DNA of 38,387 bases from Fimenecus sp045602655 (GTDB lineage: Bacteria > Bacillota > Clostridia > Oscillospirales > Acutalibacteraceae), in contig JAZSBY010000089.1 of the NCBI GenBank assembly GCA_045602655.1, positions 1 to 38,387 on the forward strand, written 5' to 3'. Shown here in pieces: positions 32,619 through 38,387 of this stretch. The number at the start of each line of letters is the position of its first letter. The first letter of the stretch is position 1. A program made the position numbers and the translations under genes. The notes under the pieces were generated by a model. It did no database searches and was not told where the DNA came from. It saw only the letters and a list, made by a program, of their open reading frames with translations.

Positions 32619-33578
32619 TCAATGAAAAAATGTCATCAATACTAATTCAAAACCCATAATAATAGCTTTTTCAACAAGTATGACAAGGAAAGTTACGCCA
32701 AACGCAAGACCACCGGTTTTTAAGATTTGTTCCTGTACGGCTTCAGGCGTTTTTTCCTTTGAGCGTATATCTCTTATGTTTTTTACAGTATAATTGTAAT
32801 ACCATTTGTTTGCATTAAATCCGATAAAAATACTTAAAAGAGCAGAAAAAAGGCTTTTACCCATAATTATCGCTGTGCCGACTTTGTTATCATTAACTGC
32901 CTTCTGTGCCGTTACAGTCAAGTTGTTAAGGGCATTTACAAACTCCTCCTCAGAAAGGTCCTGTTCGCTAAGGGTTTCTATTTCTTCCTGATATTGGGTC
33001 ATATCAGCCATAAGTCTTTCAACAGGGGGCAGATAGGAGAGGAAAGAAAGGCAAAGCAAAAGTGCCATAACGATAACCCCGTGCTTATAAAGTTTTCTGT
33101 AGAAAAACCAATATGGAGCAAAGAACATAGCTGCCCAATTCCATTTGTTTTTTCCTCCCTTAATGTAAAAGAATTTCTGAATATATTTTGTTGTGTCCTG
33201 TTGAACAAAAAGTGCAACATCCTCTGCAGAAACACCATCCTCTAATTCGGGAGGAAAGTTTTTCAAAGGGTTCTGATTAGGCATTTCAAAAGGAAGGGGA
33301 AAGGGCTGATTGCCCAAATCAAACCCTGTAAAGTCTTTTTTTTGCTCATTTTCAACTGGTTCTTGAGAAACTTCGTTATTGCTTTGTGTAGCAGAGGATT
33401 CCCAACGGAAGTCTTCGCCATGCTTATAAGAATTACCGCAAGAACCATTCTGCTTATAGCATTCGCGGTGATGCGGTGTTCCGCATACGGGGCATACGAC
33501 TATATCGTCATCCGTCCGGAAAACCTGATTGCAAACGGGACAATTATCGTGTGAATATCTGAATTTGTTATCTGACAT
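32619..33578 (-). CDS. Zinc-motif (prokaryotic RING-like) membrane protein with DUF2628-like domain
   Basis: The 319-residue protein begins with a probable zinc-binding module (residues 13-47). Cys13, Cys16, Cys29, Cys32, His36/His37, Cys40 and Cys47 are arranged as CPVC...CPVCGTPHHREC...C, matching the prokaryotic RING-finger pattern. A Gln/Glu-rich linker follows, then WNWAAMFFAPYWFFYRKLYKHG, typical of DUF2628 membrane proteins, and two or three hydrophobic helices. The start at 33578 lies 2 bases past the ahcY stop; an in-frame ATG at 33593 would overlap it. Its function is unknown, and RING similarity does not by itself mean ubiquitin-ligase activity. Confidence 0.8.
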   Translation of the reverse strand: MSDNKFRYSHDNCPVCNQVFRTDDDIVVCPVCGTPHHRECYKQNGSCGNSYKHGEDFRWESSATQSNNEVSQEPVENEQKKDFTGFDLGNQPFPLPFEMPNQNPLKNFPPELEDGVSAEDVALFVQQDTTKYIQKFFYIKGGKNKWNWAAMFFAPYWFFYRKLYKHGVIVMALLLCLSFLSYLPPVERLMADMTQYQEEIETLSEQDLSEEEFVNALNNLTVTAQKAVNDNKVGTAIIMGKSLFSALLSIFIGFNANKWYYNYTVKNIRDIRSKEKTPEAVQEQILKTGGLAFGVTFLVILVEKAIIMGFELVLMTFFH

Positions 33579-33580
33579 AA

Positions 33581-34825
33581 TTATACATTCCAACTATTGA
33601 TATATTTTTCTTGTTCATCAGTGAGAACATCAATTGACGTTCCCCAACTGTTGAGTTTTCTCAATGCAACCTTCTTGTCGATTTCTTCGGGAACATCAAT
33701 TACGGAAGCAGTGAGATTTTTGTGGTTTTTAACGATGTATTCTGCACAAAGGGCTTGAATAGAGAAACTCATATCCATAATTTCTGCAGGATGTCCGTCG
33801 CCGGCAGCAAGGTTTACAAGTCTGCCCTCTGCAATTATGCTGATTGTTCTGCCGTCAGGAAGAACATAACCCATAATATTATTTCTTTGCGGTTTGACTT
33901 CAATTGCCATTTCTTCAAGGTCAGGAAGATTGATTTCAACATTAAAGTGACCCGCATTACAGCAGATTGCACCGTCCTTCATATTCCGGAAGGCTTTTTT
34001 AGTGATAACATCCTTACAGCCTGTAACTGTAACGAAGAAATCACCTTCTTTGGCAGCCTCGGTCATTTCCATAACAGAGAAACCATCCATCCTCGCTTCC
34101 ATAGCCTTGATTGGGTCGATTTCTGTTACGATTACCTGTGCACCAAGAGCGTTTGCTCTCATTGCAACACCTTTACCACACCAGCCATAACCTGCAACCA
34201 CAACCTTTTTACCTGCAACAATTAAATTGGTTGTGCGGTTAATTCCGTCCCAAACGGACTGACCTGTGCCATAACGATTATCAAAAAGATATTTACATTT
34301 TGCATTATTAACGGCAATCATAGGGAATTTGAGTGCTCCGTCTTTATGCATTGAAACAAGACGGATAATTCCTGTTGTTGTTTCTTCACAACCACCTAAA
34401 ACATTAGGTAAAAGTTCAGGGTATTCGTTGTGGATAAGGTTTACAAGGTCACCACCGTCGTCGATTATAACATCGGGACCTGCACTTATAACACAACGGA
34501 GATGTTCCATATATTCTTCTGCAGTTGCGTTGTACCAAGAGAAGACATTTAAGCCGTTATGAGCAAGTGCTGCAGCAACATCGTCCTGAGTGGATAATGG
34601 ATTTGAACCTGTGACATACATCTCTGCTCCGCCTGCCGCCAAAACTGTGCAGAGATAGGCTGTTTTTGCCTCAAGATGAATAGAGAGAGCAACCTTTAAG
34701 CCTTTAAAAGGCTTTGTTTTACTGAAATCACTTTCGATGCTTCGAAGCACGGGCATATGTGCTTTTACCCAGTCGATTTTTTGCTGACCTGATTCGTGAA
34801 GGTTCATATTACGCACAAGACTCAT
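33581..34825 (-). CDS. ahcY: S-adenosylhomocysteine hydrolase
   Basis: AdoHcy hydrolase splits S-adenosylhomocysteine into adenosine and homocysteine, clearing the product of methyl-transfer reactions. The 414 residues match the shorter bacterial form. The NAD-binding glycine-rich motif VVVAGYGWCGKG (208-219) is clear, as are the substrate-site segments HLEAKTAYL, DDGGD, EETTTG and NNAKCKYLFDNRYGTG, and GHPAEIMDMSF near the C terminus. The ATG at 34825 follows GGAGAAAACGA; an upstream frame extension to 34894 has no support. It is the first gene of the minus-strand operon with the zinc-motif protein, galU and DUF3472. Confidence 0.95.
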   Translation of the reverse strand: MSLVRNMNLHESGQQKIDWVKAHMPVLRSIESDFSKTKPFKGLKVALSIHLEAKTAYLCTVLAAGGAEMYVTGSNPLSTQDDVAAALAHNGLNVFSWYNATAEEYMEHLRCVISAGPDVIIDDGGDLVNLIHNEYPELLPNVLGGCEETTTGIIRLVSMHKDGALKFPMIAVNNAKCKYLFDNRYGTGQSVWDGINRTTNLIVAGKKVVVAGYGWCGKGVAMRANALGAQVIVTEIDPIKAMEARMDGFSVMEMTEAAKEGDFFVTVTGCKDVITKKAFRNMKDGAICCNAGHFNVEINLPDLEEMAIEVKPQRNNIMGYVLPDGRTISIIAEGRLVNLAAGDGHPAEIMDMSFSIQALCAEYIVKNHKNLTASVIDVPEEIDKKVALRKLNSWGTSIDVLTDEQEKYINSWNV

Positions 34826-34862
34826 TTCGTTTTCTCCAATACCGAATATATTATATTTACTT

Positions 34863-34891
34863 ATAATACCATAATAGACTACAAAAATCAA
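34863..34891 (-). promoter_or_regulatory. Promoter of the ahcY operon
   Basis: On the minus strand TTGATT (34891-34886) and TATTAT (34868-34863) are separated by 17 bases. It is divergent from the promoter at 34929. Confidence 0.65.
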
Positions 34892-34928
34892 CAATATTCA
34901 ATTGGATAAAATATGCAGTCAGAAATCA

Positions 34929-34957
34929 TTGACAATATTTTGAAATTATGGCATAAT
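34929..34957 (+). promoter_or_regulatory. Promoter of the DUF4474-like lipoprotein gene
   Basis: Consensus TTGACA at 34929-34934, a 17-base spacer and CATAAT at 34952-34957. The start codon is about 37 bases downstream. Confidence 0.7.
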
Positions 34958-34993
34958 AGCATGTGTGCATAAAAGAAGTAATATGGAGGAAAG

Positions 34994-36067
34994 ATGATGA
35001 AATCACGTTTCTTGAAAATTATATCAGTAATTATGGCGATAACCTTGCTTGCTTGTAGCTTTGCTTCTTGCCAGGTTGCAATTAAAGAAGAGCCTGCAGG
35101 TAACGGTGGAATGGATATTGCAGGACCTGCTGACGATTATTTTGGCACAGATGATAACACAAATCAGGATAATAGCGGTATTGGTACACAGACTCCCGGT
35201 AATGTGGTTAATCCAACTTCTCCGGTAACTCCTGTTGACAGACCAACAAATCCAGCTGTTACACCAAGCACTCCCGGTTCAACAAGTGCTCTTGACAGAC
35301 TTCCGCAAATAGACTGGCAGCAAACAGGTAAGGACGCAGAACAAGCTCTTAACCAGTTTTATTCTCATTTTGATACTCCTGAAGAAAGAAAAGAAATTCT
35401 TCACGCAGCAGGTTATGAGTATGATGCAGAGCAGGATATCTTCTACAGCCACTTGAATCCGTGGCAGAGATATTTTGGTTTCCACGACATCTATGACAGA
35501 GCTGCTCCCATTACAAATATGTGGTACTTAACACTTAAGATTGACTTTACTTACGGTTTCTATGATTGGAGACTTCAGTGGTGGAAGGGTCAGTACGGTG
35601 TTCTTGAGGGTGCAGAACTTGGTGTTTACACAAAGGACAAGGGCACACCGGGCGATTTCTATGAATGTGCTGCTGATGTAAACCTTCTTAAAATGGAGTT
35701 CACATATTATCAGTCTGCTGCAGATTATAACCAGAGCAACCCTCTCTTTACAAGATATGAGCAGGAGCACTGGTGGCTCACAGGCTTCAAGTTCGGCGTT
35801 ACACAGCCTGAGAAGTGTGTTGTAAAGGCAGTTCTCTATGCTCGTGATACTGAAATGGCTGATAAGATTGAAGTTGGTCTTCAGAATGTTACTGATGACA
35901 AGGGAAATTGGAATGGTTTCACCTCATACAGACCCGGCACAAACCAGACAAACTTCTATGTAAGAAAAGACAATATGTTCGAGGTCATCTGGAAAACAGC
36001 AGGTTATGTTAACTACAGCTATATGATGGAAGGCAATCAGGACGACGCTGAAATTCCAACAGAATAA
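34994..36067 (+). CDS. Lipoprotein with DUF4474-like C-terminal domain
   Basis: The 357-residue protein has a lipoprotein signal peptide with candidate lipidation cysteines in LLACS and FASC, near residues 18-27. A disordered Gly/Thr/Pro/Asn-rich linker (about 30-95) follows. The C-terminal domain (from about residue 150) contains FGFHDIYDRAAPITNMWYLTLK, then WRLQWWKGQYGVLEGAELGVYTKDKG, which matches the uncharacterised DUF4474 pattern. Two adjacent ATGs (34994, 34997) are possible starts; GGAGGA precedes them. It is monocistronic, with its own promoter and terminator. Its role is unknown. Confidence 0.75.
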   Translation: MMKSRFLKIISVIMAITLLACSFASCQVAIKEEPAGNGGMDIAGPADDYFGTDDNTNQDNSGIGTQTPGNVVNPTSPVTPVDRPTNPAVTPSTPGSTSALDRLPQIDWQQTGKDAEQALNQFYSHFDTPEERKEILHAAGYEYDAEQDIFYSHLNPWQRYFGFHDIYDRAAPITNMWYLTLKIDFTYGFYDWRLQWWKGQYGVLEGAELGVYTKDKGTPGDFYECAADVNLLKMEFTYYQSAADYNQSNPLFTRYEQEHWWLTGFKFGVTQPEKCVVKAVLYARDTEMADKIEVGLQNVTDDKGNWNGFTSYRPGTNQTNFYVRKDNMFEVIWKTAGYVNYSYMMEGNQDDAEIPTE

Positions 36068-36084
36068 TTTTTAAGTAAACTTTT

Positions 36085-36115
36085 AACCCACAGTACCTTG
36101 TATTGTGGGTTTTTT
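36085..36115 (+). terminator. Rho-independent terminator after the lipoprotein gene
   Basis: AACCCACAGTAC (36085-36096) pairs with GTATTGTGGGTT (36100-36111), one G-U, around a CTT loop, followed by TTTT. Confidence 0.85.
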
Positions 36116-36168
36116 GTTGCCAAAAGACATATAATAGAAATATAATTTAAAAAAATTTCTTATTATGG

Positions 36169-36197
36169 TTGAAAAAATGCTTTTTTTAGTGTAAAAT
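36169..36197 (+). promoter_or_regulatory. Promoter of the glycogen phosphorylase gene
   Basis: TTGAAA at 36169-36174, a 17-base spacer and TAAAAT at 36192-36197. The start codon is about 55 bases downstream. Confidence 0.65.
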
Positions 36198-36252
36198 ATA
36201 CAAATAGAGTTTAATATTTAACTAATTTCACAATCTTTTTTGGAGGAATTGT

Positions 36253-38387
36253 ATGAATTATACACTTACAAAGAAACAAGCAAAAGAGCTTGTTGAGTCA
36301 AAACTTTCCCATTTTATCGGGGTTAATCCTAACGAGGCAACAAATGAACAGTTCTATAAGGCTATTGCACTTATTGTTAGAGATATGATGAGTCAGGGCA
36401 GAGCAGAGTTCTCAAAGAAAGGCTCTGAAAAAGGAACAAAAAGAGTTTACTATCTCTGCATGGAATTTCTTATGGGCCGTTCACTCAAAAATAACCTTTA
36501 CAACCTTAATCTTACAAAGGTTATGGAAAGTGTGTTAAAGGATTACGGTATCAAGATGGACTCAATTTATGACTGCGAGCCTGATGCAGGTCTTGGCAAC
36601 GGTGGTCTTGGTCGTCTTGCTGCTTGTTATCTTGACGGTCTTGCAACTCAGGGCTATGTTGCAAAGGGCTATACCATTCTTTATGAATACGGAATCTTCA
36701 AACAAAAGTTAGTTGATGGTTGGCAGACGGAGCTTCCCGATTTCTGGCTTCCCGGAGGGGATGTGTGGCTTGTTCCTCACGAAGAACAGGCTATGGAAAT
36801 AAAATTCGAGGGTGAAATAAAAGATATATGGGAAGAGCATTATCACCATGTTGAAATTGAAAACCCGACAGTTATTCAGGCTATTCCTTACGATATGCAT
36901 GTTGCAGGTAAGGATGGCAAGGGTGTTTCTGTACTTCGTCTTTGGTCTGCAAAAGCTCCCGGACTTGATATGGCACTCTTTAATCAGGGTGACTATATGA
37001 GAGCTATGGAAAGAAACGCTATGGCAGAGGTTATCAGCAAGGTACTTTACCCTGCAGATAATCACCCTGAAGGAAAGTCACTTCGTCTTCGTCAGCAGTA
37101 TTTCCTTGTTTCTGCATCTGTTCAGGATATCGTTCAGCACCATCTTCGTGAATTCGGCACAATGGATAACTTTGCAGATAAGGTTGCAATCCATGTTAAC
37201 GATACTCACCCAACAATGGCAATTCCGGAACTTATGAGAATTATGCTCGATGAATGCGGCTACGGTTGGGACGATGCTTGGAAAATCGTTACAAATACAG
37301 TTGCTTATACAAACCATACAGTTATGAAAGAGGCTCTTGAATGTTGGCCGGAGGACCTTTATAAGCGTCTTATGCCACGCCTTTGGCAGATTACAAAGGA
37401 AATCGACAATCGTTTCCGTTCCTATGTATGGGAAAACACTCATAATGCAGATATGGTTGAGAGAATGGCTGTTATTTCAAACGGTGTTGTAAGAATGGCT
37501 AACCTTTGTGTTGCAGGTTCACACTGTGTGAATGGTGTTTCTGCTCTTCACAGTGATATTCTTAAAGACACAGTCTTTTCTGATTTCTATGCACTTACTC
37601 CTGATAAGTTTACAAATGTTACAAATGGTATTGCACACAGAAGATGGCTTTGTCAGGCTAACCCAAAACTTACAAGCTTCCTTACAGAAACTATTGGCGA
37701 CGGTTTTGTTAAGGATGCAGACAAACTTCTTGATTTAAGAAAGTTCAAGGACGATAAAGCAGTCCTTGATGAGCTTGGAAAGATTAAGAGAGCAAATAAG
37801 GAAGAATTTGCTAAATATGTTCTTAAACACAACGGCATCAAACTTGACCCTGATTCAATCTTTGATGTTCAGGTTAAACGACTTCACGAGTATAAGCGTC
37901 AGCATCTTAACGCACTCAATATTCTTTCACATTATCTTGCAATAAAAGAAAATCCAAACGGGGACTTTATCCCTCACACATACATTTTCGGTGCAAAGGC
38001 TGCATCAGGATACTTTGTAGCAAAGAAGATTATTTCTTTCATTTGTGCACTTGCGGACTTAATTAACAATGACCCTGATGTTAAGGGCAGAATTAAAGTT
38101 GTTTATGTTGAGGATTACAATGTTACACTTGCCGAAAAACTTATGCCTGCTGCAGATATTTCAGAACAGATTTCACTTGCAGGTACAGAGGCATCCGGTA
38201 CAGGTAATATGAAACTTATGCTTAACGGTGCAGTAACTCTCGGCACAATGGACGGTGCGAATGTTGAGATTTATGATGCGGTTGGTGAAGATAATATCTA
38301 TATCTTCGGTATGAAAACACCTGAGGTTCAGCAGTTGCAGAAGCGTGGCTATGTTCCACAGGATTTCTACAATGCAAACGGTGAACT
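36253..38387 (+). CDS. glgP: Glycogen/starch/alpha-glucan phosphorylase, 3' end missing
   Basis: This enzyme cleaves alpha-1,4-glucan with phosphate to release glucose-1-phosphate, using pyridoxal phosphate. About 711 residues are visible and the frame runs off the right edge; the family is about 750-820 long. Clear motifs are EPDAGLGNGGLGRLAACYLD near residue 115, VAIHVNDTHPTMAIPELMRI near 310, and the PLP site EASGTGNMKLMLNG with Lys654. The start at 36253 follows TGGAGGA. It has its own promoter. Glycogen and maltodextrin phosphorylases cannot be separated by eye. Its product could feed GalU encoded just upstream on the other strand. Confidence 0.95.
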   Translation, partial: MNYTLTKKQAKELVESKLSHFIGVNPNEATNEQFYKAIALIVRDMMSQGRAEFSKKGSEKGTKRVYYLCMEFLMGRSLKNNLYNLNLTKVMESVLKDYGIKMDSIYDCEPDAGLGNGGLGRLAACYLDGLATQGYVAKGYTILYEYGIFKQKLVDGWQTELPDFWLPGGDVWLVPHEEQAMEIKFEGEIKDIWEEHYHHVEIENPTVIQAIPYDMHVAGKDGKGVSVLRLWSAKAPGLDMALFNQGDYMRAMERNAMAEVISKVLYPADNHPEGKSLRLRQQYFLVSASVQDIVQHHLREFGTMDNFADKVAIHVNDTHPTMAIPELMRIMLDECGYGWDDAWKIVTNTVAYTNHTVMKEALECWPEDLYKRLMPRLWQITKEIDNRFRSYVWENTHNADMVERMAVISNGVVRMANLCVAGSHCVNGVSALHSDILKDTVFSDFYALTPDKFTNVTNGIAHRRWLCQANPKLTSFLTETIGDGFVKDADKLLDLRKFKDDKAVLDELGKIKRANKEEFAKYVLKHNGIKLDPDSIFDVQVKRLHEYKRQHLNALNILSHYLAIKENPNGDFIPHTYIFGAKAASGYFVAKKIISFICALADLINNDPDVKGRIKVVYVEDYNVTLAEKLMPAADISEQISLAGTEASGTGNMKLMLNGAVTLGTMDGANVEIYDAVGEDNIYIFGMKTPEVQQLQKRGYVPQDFYNANGE

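Noticed and set aside
33722..34225. A 167-residue plus-strand frame.
   Set aside because: Antisense shadow of ahcY; the real gene has the NAD-binding motif and substrate-site segments in the opposite direction.
34825..34894. Longer ahcY start at 34894.
   Set aside because: The extra 23 residues are hydrophobic and unlike the family, run over the promoter -10 region, and lack a ribosome binding site; the ATG at 34825 has GGAGAAAACGA.

Overview
The window looks like a chromosomal segment of an AT-rich, Gram-positive Clostridia-type bacterium, probably an uncultured gut member of the Oscillospiraceae or a related family. I infer this from the GGAGG-type ribosome binding sites, the mreBCD-PBP2 and rpsO-pnp arrangements, the LysM/G5/M23 cell-wall hydrolase, the BY-kinase, and clostridial-style hypothetical proteins. 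The taxonomic call rests on gene content only. Both window edges cut genes: an FGGY kinase at the left and glycogen phosphorylase at the right. No tRNA, CRISPR array, transposase, integrase or phage gene is visible, and no gene-free stretch exceeds about 220 bases.

Layout. 1-3.4 kb: end of a sugar kinase, then a 603-aa single-pass membrane protein with a long charged cytoplasmic tail. 3.5-3.75 kb: a solitary 5S rRNA gene with its own promoter and terminator. 3.8-8.4 kb: the elongation operon mreB-mreC-mreD-PBP2. 8.4-11.2 kb: rpsO and pnp, each preceded by a structured leader; the rpsO leader can mask its own ribosome binding site, and the pnp leader folds into one long hairpin. 11.3-13.3 kb: a membrane acyltransferase and a convergent, very cysteine-rich protein. 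13.4-18.1 kb: proB-proA and a small membrane protein, a structured intergenic RNA candidate, prfB (without the usual frameshift), and another membrane protein.

18.1-23.1 kb (minus strand): an operon of a GDPD phosphodiesterase, glutamyl-tRNA synthetase, a true glutaminyl-tRNA synthetase and a membrane protein. 23.3-27.7 kb: a tight plus-strand operon of an M23/LysM/G5 hydrolase, an HPr-kinase-like P-loop protein, a PqqD-like protein and an ABC exporter. This resembles a peptide-modification module but has no precursor, radical SAM enzyme or protease, and is the best candidate here for an undescribed system. 27.7-30.8 kb: a fused Wzz/BY-kinase with a Tyr-Gly repeat tail, and a MATE transporter. 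30.8-34.9 kb (minus): S-adenosylhomocysteine hydrolase, a zinc-motif membrane protein, galU and a DUF3472-like exported protein. 35.0-38.4 kb: a DUF4474-like lipoprotein and glycogen phosphorylase.

How it fits together. The main themes are cell-wall growth and remodelling (mreBCD, PBP2, M23, BY-kinase, galU), translation and RNA turnover (5S, rpsO, pnp, prfB, gltX, glnS), and central metabolism (proBA, ahcY, glgP, sugar kinase). Thirteen sigma-A-like promoters are readable by eye, twelve of them with a 17-base spacer.
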